Below are positions 27,566 to 37,619 of a stretch of DNA of 64,000 bases, one piece after another. The notes beneath the pieces are model-generated. The model saw nothing but the letters and a program-made list of their open reading frames with translations. It was not told the origin of the DNA and did not search any database. The stretch comes from Aquimarina agarivorans (GTDB lineage: Bacteria > Bacteroidota > Bacteroidia > Flavobacteriales > Flavobacteriaceae), in the NCBI RefSeq assembly GCF_000218485.1, contig NZ_AFPB01000147.1, forward strand, positions 38,353 through 102,352. Reading direction: 5' to 3'. The translations under genes and the position numbers were made by a program. Each line of letters begins with the position of its first letter. Position 1 is the stretch's first letter.

Positions 27566-28021
27566 ATGAAACAATCATTATTATTTTTAGGATTTTTATT
27601 GCTGCCTTTTTATTTCAATGCACAAATTGTTGTTGTTGAAAAAAAGAATAAAATTGAACTTGTGGGCGGCATTCAACCCATTAAAAGGCATAAAGTAGAA
27701 CTTACTAGATTTGAAAAGACCTACTGTTTAAATTATATCGATACAAAGCATAAAAGCAGTTATGAATATAAAAGTTTTTGCTTTGATGATTTGGAAGGCT
27801 CATTTGATAGCTTTTATAATACAATTATTAAAGGATTTGAAGATTTGCCTGAAGATCCTGTAAATATTTCATTCCCTAACTGCAACGTGGAGTTTAAGTT
27901 TTCATCCTCATTAGGAACTTCTTATGTGGAGTTTTTTCATTATTATAATGGTAATGTAGGTACTAGCGTGTTGATTTCAAAAAGTAAATGGGAAAGACTA
28001 TTTGGAAGAGATAAAACTTAG
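27566..28021 (+). CDS. Hypothetical exported protein
   Basis: This 151-residue protein has a signal peptide (MKQSLLFLGFLLLPFYFNAQ, cleavage after FNA). The mature part is a small alpha/beta domain with three Cys (in TYCLNY, SFCFDD and PNCNVEF) and a closing KSKWERLFGRDK. It is not recognised. With no lipobox or sorting domain it is probably periplasmic. It lies 111 bases upstream of queA, which has its own promoter, so co-transcription is not required. Confidence 0.6.
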   Translation: MKQSLLFLGFLLLPFYFNAQIVVVEKKNKIELVGGIQPIKRHKVELTRFEKTYCLNYIDTKHKSSYEYKSFCFDDLEGSFDSFYNTIIKGFEDLPEDPVNISFPNCNVEFKFSSSLGTSYVEFFHYYNGNVGTSVLISKSKWERLFGRDKT

Positions 28022-28077
28022 TTTTTAATTTGAAAACATGAAATCGAGTACAGCAACGTATTTTTTTGATTAAATAC

Positions 28078-28109
28078 TTGACAACCCCTATGCTCAGATT
28101 GTATATTTG
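28078..28109 (+). promoter_or_regulatory. Promoter of queA (TTG / TATATTTG)
   Basis: A TTGACA begins at 28078 (-33 TTG) and an exact -7 element TATATTTG lies at 28102-28109, with 21 bases between TTG and TA. It ends 23 bases before the queA ATG. Spacing and sequence fit the flavobacterial consensus. Confidence 0.65.
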
Positions 28110-28132
28110 CCCTCTTATCAAAAACTAGATAT

Positions 28133-29182
28133 ATGAAGTTATCACATTTCGATTTCAATTTACCCGAAGAATTATTAGCAGAATATCCTTCTGAGAATCG
28201 TGACGAATCCCGTTTAATGGTTTTAAATCGAAAGGAAAATACAATTGAACACAAACAATTTAAAGACTTAATCGATTATTTTGATGAAAATGATGTAATG
28301 GTATTGAACAATACGAAAGTATTTCCTGCACGTTTATTCGGAAATAAGGAAAAAACTGGTGCCCGTATTGAAGTGTTTTTATTACGTGAATTAAATTCAG
28401 AAACACGATTATGGGATGTTTTAGTTGATCCAGCACGTAAAATTCGAATTGGTAACAAATTGTATTTTGGTGATGATGAAACTTTAGTAGCTGAGGTTAT
28501 TGATAACACCACTTCAAGAGGAAGAACTTTACGCTTTCTATACGATGGTTCTTACGAAGAATTTCGAAAAAAATTGAATGACCTAGGGGAAACACCACTT
28601 CCTAAATATATAAAAAGAGAGGTAGAGCCAGAAGATATGGACCGCTACCAAACGATTTATGCCAAAAATGAAGGTGCTGTTGCGGCACCAACAGCTGGGT
28701 TGCATTTTTCCAAGCATTTGTTAAAACGTTTGGAAATCAAAGGAGTTGATTTTGCCGAGGTTACTTTGCATGTAGGTTTGGGAACATTTAGTCCTGTTGA
28801 GGTAGAGGATTTATCCAAACACAAAATGGATAGTGAAGAGGCTGAAATTCAGTCGGAAGCTACGCGAGTTGTAAATAAGGCAATCAAAGAAAAGCGTCGT
28901 ATTTGCGCTGTAGGTACTACAGTAATGCGAACTTTGGAAAGTTCAGTTTCTTCGGAAAGTACACTAAATGAATTTCGTGGATGGACCAATAAATTTATTT
29001 TTCCTCCTTATGATTTTAGTATTGCAAATTGCATGATTACTAATTTTCATACCCCTAAGTCAACTTTGTTAATGATGGTTTCTGCTTTTGCAGGTCATGA
29101 TTTAATGAAAAGAGCTTATGATGAAGCAGTAAAGGAAAAATACAAATTTTATAGTTATGGTGATGCCATGTTAATCATCTAA
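28133..29182 (+). CDS. queA: S-adenosylmethionine:tRNA ribosyltransferase-isomerase
   Basis: This 349-residue enzyme of queuosine biosynthesis transfers and isomerises the ribosyl group of SAM onto 7-aminomethyl-7-deazaguanine in tRNA. Family motifs are [14 protein letters not shown] at the N-terminus, [36 protein letters not shown], and [20 protein letters not shown]. The C-terminus has [19 protein letters not shown]. Length matches the family. It has a clear promoter upstream and a strong terminator downstream, so it is a single-gene unit. Confidence 0.96.
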   Translation: MKLSHFDFNLPEELLAEYPSENRDESRLMVLNRKENTIEHKQFKDLIDYFDENDVMVLNNTKVFPARLFGNKEKTGARIEVFLLRELNSETRLWDVLVDPARKIRIGNKLYFGDDETLVAEVIDNTTSRGRTLRFLYDGSYEEFRKKLNDLGETPLPKYIKREVEPEDMDRYQTIYAKNEGAVAAPTAGLHFSKHLLKRLEIKGVDFAEVTLHVGLGTFSPVEVEDLSKHKMDSEEAEIQSEATRVVNKAIKEKRRICAVGTTVMRTLESSVSSESTLNEFRGWTNKFIFPPYDFSIANCMITNFHTPKSTLLMMVSAFAGHDLMKRAYDEAVKEKYKFYSYGDAMLII

Positions 29183-29209
29183 TCACTTAATTGCAATATT
29201 ATCATATCA

Positions 29210-29245
29210 AAAAGAGCTGCATGTTTTCATGCAGCTCTTTTAATT
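29210..29245. terminator. Bidirectional intrinsic terminator after queA
   Basis: A 14-bp perfect stem (AAAAGAGCTGCATG with CATGCAGCTCTTTT) and TTTT loop lie between the convergent queA and GH5 genes. Confidence 0.9.
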
Positions 29246-29270
29246 AATTGAAAATTAGCGCTCAACTAAG

Positions 29271-31409
29271 CTATTCCTTAATGAAAGGGATGGTTTTTAC
29301 AAAATTGTTAGGTGTTGTAGATAGTATTTGTAAAAAATAATGACCAGTACTCAAAGTGCTTATATCAATTGATGCATTGTTCGGATAAATTGTTTCGGTA
29401 AATACTATACTCCCTTGCATGTTTAGCACATTTACTGTGGAAGTTTCAGATAATCCATTAATAGTTAAAATATTTTTGGTAGGGACAGGATATACATTGA
29501 ATGGATTTAAATCAAGTATTTTAGTTCCGTTTGTAGCACAATTCGGAGTGGAGTCCTGATTGCTGAAATAAATAGTAAAATCTCTATTTGCTGATCTCAT
29601 TATAAAATTGTCGCCATCCAATCCTACCCAGTAAGTACCATCTAAATTGGCAAATCCAGTTGAATTGAGAGTAATACTAGGTTGGGTACTATTAAAATCG
29701 TAAGATGCATTTTTTTTAAGATCAATCCACCAGTTTGGATTGCCATTATTCGTATTCATTGAAAATTGATACAAGTCATTGTTAGCCAAATCCCAATTAA
29801 CCGTAAAATTTGTTACGTTATTTAAATTTAAATTGGAGGCTCCAATGAGGTGTATATTTGTGTAGGATGCGTTTCCTGTAGATGGTAAAGCATTATTAAT
29901 GGGCAGTCCAAAGGTGCAATCATCATTATTACTTGGTGGATTCGGAGAGTCAGTCTGTTTTTTTGAAATTTTAAACCAATTAATATTAAATCGACCTGAT
30001 TGTGCAAATAATTCAAAAGTTTTGCTACCTTGTTGCAAATTTACTTCAGTCTCAATAGTCATCCAGTTTTGCCAAGCTCCAGTGTTTGGTATAGTTATAG
30101 TTTTTAAGTTAGTTGTGTTACTTTTAAACTGTAGCCTTCCCGAGGAAACAATACTTGCTACTCTGTATGTAATGGTATAAGTTGCGTTTTCAGGTATGGC
30201 TATTCGGTATTTTAAATAATCACCATTATCAATATATCCAATATTTTGACCGCCACCTGTATCCTGTGTAGGTTCTTTACGTATTCCTTTTTGTGCACAA
30301 TAATTTTCTGCTTCAATTTTATTTGCAATAGTTAGACCACTTCCAGTGCAACCATCCACTAAAGGCGGAGTTGGTTCAGTTGGAGAAGCGGAGCCGCCAA
30401 CGGTATTCCAATTTTCAATAATTCCCTTGATGTATTCCCCAGTAGTGGTAAGGTTATTGTTAATTAATCCCCTTATTCCAGTATTGCTGGCAACAACCGA
30501 GGCACCTTCGGCCTTGTCGCTAATAGACCAGTTGGCATGACTAATGCCGTTGGATTTCATAAAATCAAGCCAGCGTTGTGTTTCTGCCCTATCGGCAGTG
30601 CCGTCTCCATTGGAGTTAACAGCCCCCCATTCGGTAACAAATAACGCAATACCATTGGCCATAGCTCTTGAAGCTTCGTTTCTTAAAAATTGTTTATGAG
30701 TTCCTGAATAAAAATGAAGCGCGTAAGCTACATTTGGATCATTAATGGGGTTATTAGAAGCTTCGACAACTTTTTGTGACCATTGTGAGGATCCTACAAT
30801 AATTAAATTGTCTGGATCTTTAGCTCGGATTGCCCTAATAATGGCTTCTGAATAATTTTTTATAGTTGACCAACTTTGTGCTATGGGTTCATTATAAACT
30901 TCATAAATAACATGGTCATTGTCGCCGTATAATTCGGCCATTTCGCTAAAAAACGCAACAGCTTGACTTTCGTATTGTTCTGCGTTGTGGGAGTGCCAAT
31001 CAATAATCACGTAAATGCTTGCATTAATTGCAGCATTAACTACGGCTTTCACCTTATTTTTTTCTCGGGTAGGATTTGAGATGTAACCACCAGGATTTTC
31101 AACTCCCATTGCGGCTCTAATTATGTCTGATTTCCAATCGGTAGCAATGTGATTGACCGTTTGTGCATTATAAAATTTAGCACCTTCACTAAAATTACTC
31201 CAAAAAATACTATTGCCAGCTAAGCTGAGTGCAGCATTATTTTTGTCAACTACTCGGTTGTTTATAACCCTAAGCCTTCCGTGTTGCTCAACAATTGATT
31301 GAGAGTTTGCAGAGTAGCAAACTATAAATATCAAAGTTGTTATTATTAATTGATAAATAGGAAAGGCAATATCACACCTTTTTTGGTGAAATTTGAATAC
31401 ACTTTTCAT
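29271..31409 (-). CDS. Secreted GH5 endoglucanase-like enzyme with CBM6-like module and T9SS sorting domain
   Basis: The protein has 712 residues. A signal or anchor segment (about 18-37, ending ANSQS) leads into a GH5 barrel (about 40-335) with DWHSHNAEQY, the acid/base Glu in YEVYNEP (about 170), ALHFYSGTH and the nucleophile in FVTEWG (about 260). This matches the cellulase-type GH5 (subfamily 2-like). Then come a Pro/Thr linker, a CBM6-like module (about 362-490, KIEAENYCAQKG to FNINWFKISK), a second beta domain that I cannot assign (about 500-625, including WWIDLKKNASYDF and YWVGLDGDNF), and a T9SS type A domain. It probably cuts beta-1,4-glucans outside the cell. The gene is divergent from the Ig-repeat giant across 928 bases. 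Confidence 0.88.
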   Translation of the reverse strand: MKSVFKFHQKRCDIAFPIYQLIITTLIFIVCYSANSQSIVEQHGRLRVINNRVVDKNNAALSLAGNSIFWSNFSEGAKFYNAQTVNHIATDWKSDIIRAAMGVENPGGYISNPTREKNKVKAVVNAAINASIYVIIDWHSHNAEQYESQAVAFFSEMAELYGDNDHVIYEVYNEPIAQSWSTIKNYSEAIIRAIRAKDPDNLIIVGSSQWSQKVVEASNNPINDPNVAYALHFYSGTHKQFLRNEASRAMANGIALFVTEWGAVNSNGDGTADRAETQRWLDFMKSNGISHANWSISDKAEGASVVASNTGIRGLINNNLTTTGEYIKGIIENWNTVGGSASPTEPTPPLVDGCTGSGLTIANKIEAENYCAQKGIRKEPTQDTGGGQNIGYIDNGDYLKYRIAIPENATYTITYRVASIVSSGRLQFKSNTTNLKTITIPNTGAWQNWMTIETEVNLQQGSKTFELFAQSGRFNINWFKISKKQTDSPNPPSNNDDCTFGLPINNALPSTGNASYTNIHLIGASNLNLNNVTNFTVNWDLANNDLYQFSMNTNNGNPNWWIDLKKNASYDFNSTQPSITLNSTGFANLDGTYWVGLDGDNFIMRSANRDFTIYFSNQDSTPNCATNGTKILDLNPFNVYPVPTKNILTINGLSETSTVNVLNMQGSIVFTETIYPNNASIDISTLSTGHYFLQILSTTPNNFVKTIPFIKE

Positions 31410-32337
31410 AATATGATTTTAATTAGTTGTTTTTACGAGACATAGATATAACGCCAAAATGTACTAAATATTTTAAATACCTGATTATAAGTTATTTGTA
31501 TTTAAATTTTACTTGCGTAAATTAGAAATTTTTGGAGAAGTGTTTATTTTTTAAGCGCTAGTTTTAACTTAAAAGAGGAGGAATACAATAGTTGTTTTTT
31601 AGAGAATAAAAATGGAGTATTTTGTCTTTTTTTGTAAATTTTTAGGAGAACGAATTCAGAATTAAAGTTGTCATCAAACTAGATTAAAAAGTTTGTAAAA
31701 TAAAAAATGAGGTATTCAATTTGTAATTAGCTTCAAGCTAAAAATAAAAGTGGCTTTTTAATTTTTTTAAACATTGTTATCAATGCTAATGTGAGCGTAA
31801 ATTTGGAATGATAAATTATATCGACATGACTTATTTTTTATGGATAGAATTTTAACTATAACGTTTAAGGTGTTTTTTAAGTTTTAAATAATTGAATTTG
31901 AGGGATTTAAATAAAGTTATTCAAGCAGTACTTAGTTTTTTATAGTTGTGTTAGGGCTGTTTTTTTATGCTATATGACGATTGTTAATTTTCGTTGTTTA
32001 TAATTTGTTAAGTAAGTTGTTTTTATAAGTATTTGTTTTACAAGTTTTTGATTTTTATTTTTTTAAATGAAAGTGATGCAGGTTTAGTTTTTTGTAGTAA
32101 ATAATTTGTAGGAAACATCTTAATTTGTTTTTCAATAATGGTTTATTTATTAGGTTTATCGACTTAAATTTCCTTCTGGCAAATAGATAGTAACAATTAT
32201 GTTTTTTTGTGAAATATATAAGCTAAGTCGTCGTTTTGCAAGAGGTATTTTTGAGTTTTAAAACAGCTAAATCAAAATAAATATACGACATACTGATTTT
32301 TCAGTCGTTTATTGTTTTAAAAATAAAGTGAAGGCAT
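31410..32337. other. Long intergenic region between divergent surface-protein genes
   Basis: This is 928 bases of very AT-rich DNA. No gene, RNA or repeat was recognised. It must carry the promoters of the GH5 gene and the Ig-repeat gene. Its length is unusual for this window. Confidence 0.55.
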
Positions 32338-35300
32338 ATGATTAAGAAAATTATTTTTGGTTGCACAGTATTGTTTTTTGTGACTTTTTTTGATGTTCAT
32401 GCACAGCTTTCAATAACACCTGACAGCGGTCCGCCAAACACAATTTGTGCAGGTGCCCCCGAAACAATTAGGCTGATTAGTTCGGCAGGTCCTTTGGATC
32501 CTAATGATAGGATCGAATGGCGCTTGTTTCCTGATACCGCTGGGGTAATTAAAAGTGCTTTAGTAAGTGCGGGAGGAGATTTTTTAGAATTAAACGGTGC
32601 AGGTTTTCCAGTAATTGCTGATACTCAATTTAGGGCGACTAGAAATGGTGTTGACTCGGACTTTGGTCAAATTTTAATTACAGTAGATGGTGCAGCAACT
32701 GGGTTGCCTCAAGATGCTGGTACTGGAGGGAATATTGACCTTTGTGGCAGATCCAGAGGTGATGCTATTGATTTATTAGCGTTAACTGGAGGGGATGCAG
32801 GAGGAACTTGGTCTCCCGTTTTGTTTACAGGAACTAATATTTTTACTGTTGGTTTGGACACGCCAACTATTTATACGTATAGTTTTCCTGCATCAGGTAC
32901 TGGTCCTTGCGCAAGCCCAGGTTCATCTGCCCGAATAGTAATTGGGGTATGTCCAGATGTGGATACTGATGGCGATGGAATTAATGATGATATGGATCCC
33001 GATGATGATAATGATGGAATTACTGACTTAGAAGAAGAATCTTTGTGTGCTGCTACAGGTTTAACAGAAACAGCGCCAATTGTAGACATTGATTTTGGAG
33101 TACACGTAGGCCCAGCTACAGAAGCTGCTTCCGACGATCCAAATGTTTTAGGACACACATTTGTAAATAATCCTCCTATTGGAGGAGAATTTGCAGTAGC
33201 TACTTCTACTTTTTTAGATCAGGGAATTGGAACGGTAGCTTCGTTTTTTGCTTCGACAAATGCCATTGGAAATCTAGATGCCGATGGTACGCTTGATGGT
33301 CGATTTTTATCAATAAACATACAGCGAAATTTTATAGGACAAGTAATTTATAATTTACCAAATATTCCAGTAGTTGGAGGGAAACCTTATATTTTTAGAA
33401 TTGATTTGGCGGGTCTTTGTGATGGATGTCCAAATTTACCAATCATTGATTTGGAAATTAAAGATGGTGCTGGTAGTGTGTTGGCAAATGCAACATCAGC
33501 AACTTTAGGAATTGCAAATGATGATGTATGGCGAGAGGTACGTTTGGATTTTACACCAGCCGCATCAAGTTTGGTTACATTATCTATAATTAATAGTCAA
33601 TCTGAAGACCAAAACGGGAATGATTTGGGAATTGATAATATTCGTTTTTCACTTTTAGAATGTGATTTTGATAAAGATGGTATTCCCAATTCATTGGATA
33701 TTGATACGGATAATGATGGGATTTTAGATAGTATAGAGGGAGTTCCAAATTACGCTGATATAGATTCAGATGATGATGGAATACCTGACAATATTGAAGC
33801 TCAATTCTCTAACGCCTATGTCCCGCCATTAGGGAGCGATGTAGATGCTGATGGTTTAGATGATGCTTATGATGGAACAGGAAGTCCAGGAATTGTTCCA
33901 GTAGATACAGATGGCGATGGCATTCCCGATTACGTCGATACAAATTCTGACGGAGATTGTTTTGATGATAATACAGAAGCTTACGATACTAATTTAGATG
34001 GTATTTCGGACACCGCAGCAACGGGTTCAGATACAGATTTAGATGGATTACTTGATGTTTTTGATACAGTGATTTTGGAGCCTGCCACTTCCGGAACGAA
34101 CTCACCTAATGGAACAACTCCAACAAGTTTTCCTAATTTAAGAATACCAGGAACACCTGAAAGAGATTGGAGAGAATTTGATAGTGAAGCGGGTACAATT
34201 TCAGGAAATCAGGATGTATGTGTTGGTGGTACAACTACATTAACTTCATCAATGCCAGGAGGAACTTGGGTGTCTTCTGATGTTGCTACTGCTACTGTTG
34301 ATGCAGCAGGTGTGGTAACTGGAGTAAGTGAAGGTGTCACTACCATAGTGTATACTTTATGCCCTGGGGTAACATCACCTCCATACGGAATTAGAGTAGG
34401 TAGTGGTGAAGATGCAGGAACCTTATCAGGCATTCAGGAAGTTTGTGTAGGGAGTACTACAATTTTTAATTCTACAGTGTCAGGGGGTACTTGGAGTTCG
34501 TCTAATACCAGTATTGCAACAGTTGACGCGGCATCGGGTACGGTTACAGGAGTGGCTTCAGGCGGTCCGGTTAATATAACATATACTGTAACTAGTACGG
34601 TAGGTTGTGCACCAGGTATAGAAAATCGAGAGGTTACTGTTTCAGGAAGCCCAAATGCAGGAACACTTACTGGTGTTGATGATATTTGTTTAGGAGATAC
34701 TACGACATTTATGTCAACCCAACCCGGAGGAACATGGCGCTCGTCAAACAGAAGTATAGCTACTATTGATGACGTCACGGGACTAATTACTGGAGTGCTT
34801 GTAGGTACCACTACCATACAGTATGTAGTTACAGGTTCAGGAGGATGTCCTGATGAAATAGTTTCAAAAAACATAACAATAAACAGGTCACCGGATCCAG
34901 GGGTAATAATGGGAGCTGAACGTGTTTGTGAGGCTAGGTCAGTTATTTTTACTTCTACCGAACCCGGAGGAGTTTGGAGTTCTGATGATACTAGTATTGC
35001 AACAGTCAACGCCACTACGGGTGAAATTACAGGAGTTAGCTTAGGGACAACAACTATTCGGTATACAATAACTGCTACTGGAGCAGCAGTAAGTTGTGGC
35101 GATGGTATTGCTACAAAAGAAATTAGCGTAGATACTACACCAGATGCAGGTATGGTAACGGGAGGTGATCAAATTTGCGTGGGTAGTGATACTTTATTCT
35201 CATCTACCGAGCCTGGAGGAACTTGGAGTTCTTCTGATCCTACTATTGCCTCTGTGAATACAACCACTGGTATAGTTACAGGTATAAATGTAGGAAGAGC

Positions 35301-37539
35301 AATTATAACTTATACTATTCCTGGTACAGCAACTTGTTCAAGTGACTCGGCAAGTAAAGATATACGAGTAAGCCGAATAGCTTCCGATGCAGGTACGTTG
35401 GATGGAGAACAAAATATATGCGTAGGCGGGACAACTAATTTTACATCTACGCAATCAGGCGGTGAATGGACATCTCTTGATGCAGCTATCGCTACTGTTG
35501 ATCGTTTAACTGGAGAAGTTACAGGGGTAAGCAGAGGAACAGCAAGGATACAGTATACAGTACCTGGTGATCCTTTTGGAGGTACCTGTGCGGCAGGGTC
35601 GCAAACCAGGGATGTAATTGTGGAGAATTTAACAGAACCAGATGTGACTATCTCTACTCGTTTCGGTATCGTGGAAACTTGCGTAAATAATGAACCTCCA
35701 ATAGTATTATTATCTACTGTTTCTGGCGGAGTATGGATTTCTAGTAATCCTAGTATTGCCAGAGTGAATGCCACTACAGGAGCTTTTGAGCCTGTAGGTG
35801 AAGGAGTGGTTACTATTGGCTACACCGTGAGCAGAAATGGTTGCGAAATAGAGGTGAATCGATCTATTGATATTACAGTAAATGCAGTGCCTAATCCAGG
35901 GATTTTGTCAGGTGATCAAATGATATGTGAGGGAGATACGGTGATGTTTGTGTCTGATGGTGATCCTGGAACATGGAATTCGTTAGATAGTGCGATCGCT
36001 ACAGTGGATGCAAGCGGGAATGTTACTGGAGTTTCAGGCGGAAGTACAACTATTGAATATACAGTAGCAGGTTCGGGAACTTGCGCAGCAGCTACTGTAA
36101 CCAGAGGAATAACTGTAGAGTCAACTCCAAATCCAGGAGAATTGCTTGCTGATCAAAGAATTTGTGAAGATGGCTCATCAGTAATACTTTCTATAGGGAC
36201 TGGCGATACTGGTGGTACGTGGACTTCCTTAAATGAAACTATTGCAACTGTGGATGCCATAACTGGAGAAATAAGAGGAGTATCGCCAGGTATAGCTACA
36301 ATTACTTACGAGTTAACTACATCAGGTGATTGTGAGGCAATGGGACAAACCAATGTTATAGTTGAGGCGGCTTTGGATGCAGGCACGTTAACGGGTGAAC
36401 AAACTGTTTGTTTGGGGCAAACAACAACTTTTGCTCCTGAATTAGGCTTTACTGGAGGGAACTGGAGGTCATTGAGTCCAAGTATTGCTAGTGTAGATAC
36501 TAATGGGGTAATTACTGGAAACGACTTTGGAACTGCTGTCATTGAATATACATTAGTAAGTTCAGGCCCTTGTGGGAATGCTTCTACTACCCGAATGGTT
36601 ACAGTAGCACCACTTCCTGCGGATCCAATTATTAATGATGTAGAAATTTGTGAGGGTGATTTTGTTGAGTTTAGAGCGGGTATAGCAGCGGGCTTAACGG
36701 CAAATTGGTTTGATAGTGATGGAATTACTTTGTTATCTTCAGGCGAGGATAGGTTTAGTCCATCAGTTTCTGGTTTAGGAATTTTTGATTTCTTTTTGCA
36801 ATCAGTAAATCCAGTAACGGGATGTGAGAGTGAGTTATCACCATTCAGTTTAACTGTGTTTGAAGCACCAAACGCTGGCACGGGTGGTAGTTTTACAATT
36901 TGTGAAGGTGAAACTTTAACAATTAGCATGCTGGACAACTTTTTAGTTGATGCCGACCCGGGAGGTGTATGGGATCCTGAGGTAGCAGGGCCAGATATTT
37001 ATACTTATACCGTAAGTCCAATTAGTACGACCTGTTTAGCGGACGTAGCTATAGTTGCTGTTATAGAAACACCTTCCCCTTCGGGTACTACGGTGACCAC
37101 TGGTGATAGAAGCGCAACAATTAATACTCCGGTTGGGCTGGACTTAGAATATACAATTGAGCTGGAGGATGGGAGTACTATTGGTCCTCAATCTGAAAAT
37201 TCATTTACTAACCTTCCGTTGGGTGTTCATTTTGCAGTTGTTAATAATAATTGCGCACCACCAGATATTGTTCAATTTGATCTATTTGGGTTTCCTAAGT
37301 TTTTTAGCCCTAATAATGATGGTCAAAATGAAACCTGGAATGTAGAAGGGGTTAGGACTAATGATTTTGTAATTTCAGTTTTTGATCGTTACGGAAGATT
37401 AATGAGTTCTTTTAGCCCGCAAAGTAATGGGTGGAATGGAACGTACAATGACCTGCATATGCCTGCTGATGATTATTGGTACTTTGCAGTACGCGAAAAT
37501 GGTGACGAATTCCGTGGGCATTTTGCTTTATTGCGATAG
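32338..37539 (+). CDS. Giant surface protein with ten Ig-like (BIG2-type) repeats and T9SS type B sorting domain
   Basis: The protein has 1733 residues. A signal peptide (cleavage after DVHA) precedes beta-rich domains. Thrombospondin type 3-like Asp-rich calcium repeats lie near 207-233, 442-489 and 545-605 (DTDGDGIND, DIDTDNDGILD). From about 619 to 1427 there are ten repeats of about 81 residues with the pattern GTLSG, CVG, STxPGGTWSS, SIATVDA, TGVSxGTTTIxYT. The C-terminus (FPKFFSPNNDGQNETWNVEG to FRGHFALLR) is the gliding-motility-associated CHU_C/T9SS type B domain. It is probably a cell-surface adhesin or filament. Long repeats with one or two Cys each suggest a stiff stalk. The ligand is unknown. 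Start ATG at 32338. Confidence 0.9.
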   Translation: MIKKIIFGCTVLFFVTFFDVHAQLSITPDSGPPNTICAGAPETIRLISSAGPLDPNDRIEWRLFPDTAGVIKSALVSAGGDFLELNGAGFPVIADTQFRATRNGVDSDFGQILITVDGAATGLPQDAGTGGNIDLCGRSRGDAIDLLALTGGDAGGTWSPVLFTGTNIFTVGLDTPTIYTYSFPASGTGPCASPGSSARIVIGVCPDVDTDGDGINDDMDPDDDNDGITDLEEESLCAATGLTETAPIVDIDFGVHVGPATEAASDDPNVLGHTFVNNPPIGGEFAVATSTFLDQGIGTVASFFASTNAIGNLDADGTLDGRFLSINIQRNFIGQVIYNLPNIPVVGGKPYIFRIDLAGLCDGCPNLPIIDLEIKDGAGSVLANATSATLGIANDDVWREVRLDFTPAASSLVTLSIINSQSEDQNGNDLGIDNIRFSLLECDFDKDGIPNSLDIDTDNDGILDSIEGVPNYADIDSDDDGIPDNIEAQFSNAYVPPLGSDVDADGLDDAYDGTGSPGIVPVDTDGDGIPDYVDTNSDGDCFDDNTEAYDTNLDGISDTAATGSDTDLDGLLDVFDTVILEPATSGTNSPNGTTPTSFPNLRIPGTPERDWREFDSEAGTISGNQDVCVGGTTTLTSSMPGGTWVSSDVATATVDAAGVVTGVSEGVTTIVYTLCPGVTSPPYGIRVGSGEDAGTLSGIQEVCVGSTTIFNSTVSGGTWSSSNTSIATVDAASGTVTGVASGGPVNITYTVTSTVGCAPGIENREVTVSGSPNAGTLTGVDDICLGDTTTFMSTQPGGTWRSSNRSIATIDDVTGLITGVLVGTTTIQYVVTGSGGCPDEIVSKNITINRSPDPGVIMGAERVCEARSVIFTSTEPGGVWSSDDTSIATVNATTGEITGVSLGTTTIRYTITATGAAVSCGDGIATKEISVDTTPDAGMVTGGDQICVGSDTLFSSTEPGGTWSSSDPTIASVNTTTGIVTGINVGRAIITYTIPGTATCSSDSASKDIRVSRIASDAGTLDGEQNICVGGTTNFTSTQSGGEWTSLDAAIATVDRLTGEVTGVSRGTARIQYTVPGDPFGGTCAAGSQTRDVIVENLTEPDVTISTRFGIVETCVNNEPPIVLLSTVSGGVWISSNPSIARVNATTGAFEPVGEGVVTIGYTVSRNGCEIEVNRSIDITVNAVPNPGILSGDQMICEGDTVMFVSDGDPGTWNSLDSAIATVDASGNVTGVSGGSTTIEYTVAGSGTCAAATVTRGITVESTPNPGELLADQRICEDGSSVILSIGTGDTGGTWTSLNETIATVDAITGEIRGVSPGIATITYELTTSGDCEAMGQTNVIVEAALDAGTLTGEQTVCLGQTTTFAPELGFTGGNWRSLSPSIASVDTNGVITGNDFGTAVIEYTLVSSGPCGNASTTRMVTVAPLPADPIINDVEICEGDFVEFRAGIAAGLTANWFDSDGITLLSSGEDRFSPSVSGLGIFDFFLQSVNPVTGCESELSPFSLTVFEAPNAGTGGSFTICEGETLTISMLDNFLVDADPGGVWDPEVAGPDIYTYTVSPISTTCLADVAIVAVIETPSPSGTTVTTGDRSATINTPVGLDLEYTIELEDGSTIGPQSENSFTNLPLGVHFAVVNNNCAPPDIVQFDLFGFPKFFSPNNDGQNETWNVEGVRTNDFVISVFDRYGRLMSSFSPQSNGWNGTYNDLHMPADDYWYFAVRENGDEFRGHFALLR

Positions 37540-37581
37540 AACAAAATAAACATTGTTGAAGTGTCTGTGCTTCATAAGATA

Positions 37582-37619
37582 AAAAAAGACTGCCAAAGAA
37601 TATCTTGGCAGTCTTTTTA
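37582..37619 (+). terminator. Intrinsic terminator of the Ig-repeat gene
   Basis: A 12-bp stem (AAAGACTGCCAA with TTGGCAGTCTTT) is followed by T residues, 45 bases after the stop. Confidence 0.85.

Noticed and set aside
34194..36618. Tandem repeats resembling a CRISPR or minisatellite array
   Set aside because: The period is about 240 bases, in frame, and diverged at the DNA level while conserved as protein. It is a domain array.
34209..36938. Minus-strand open frames of 74-210 codons inside the Ig-repeat gene
   Set aside because: The sense repeats produce repeated Val/Pro/Thr-rich antisense frames. The pattern follows the repeat and is not independent coding.
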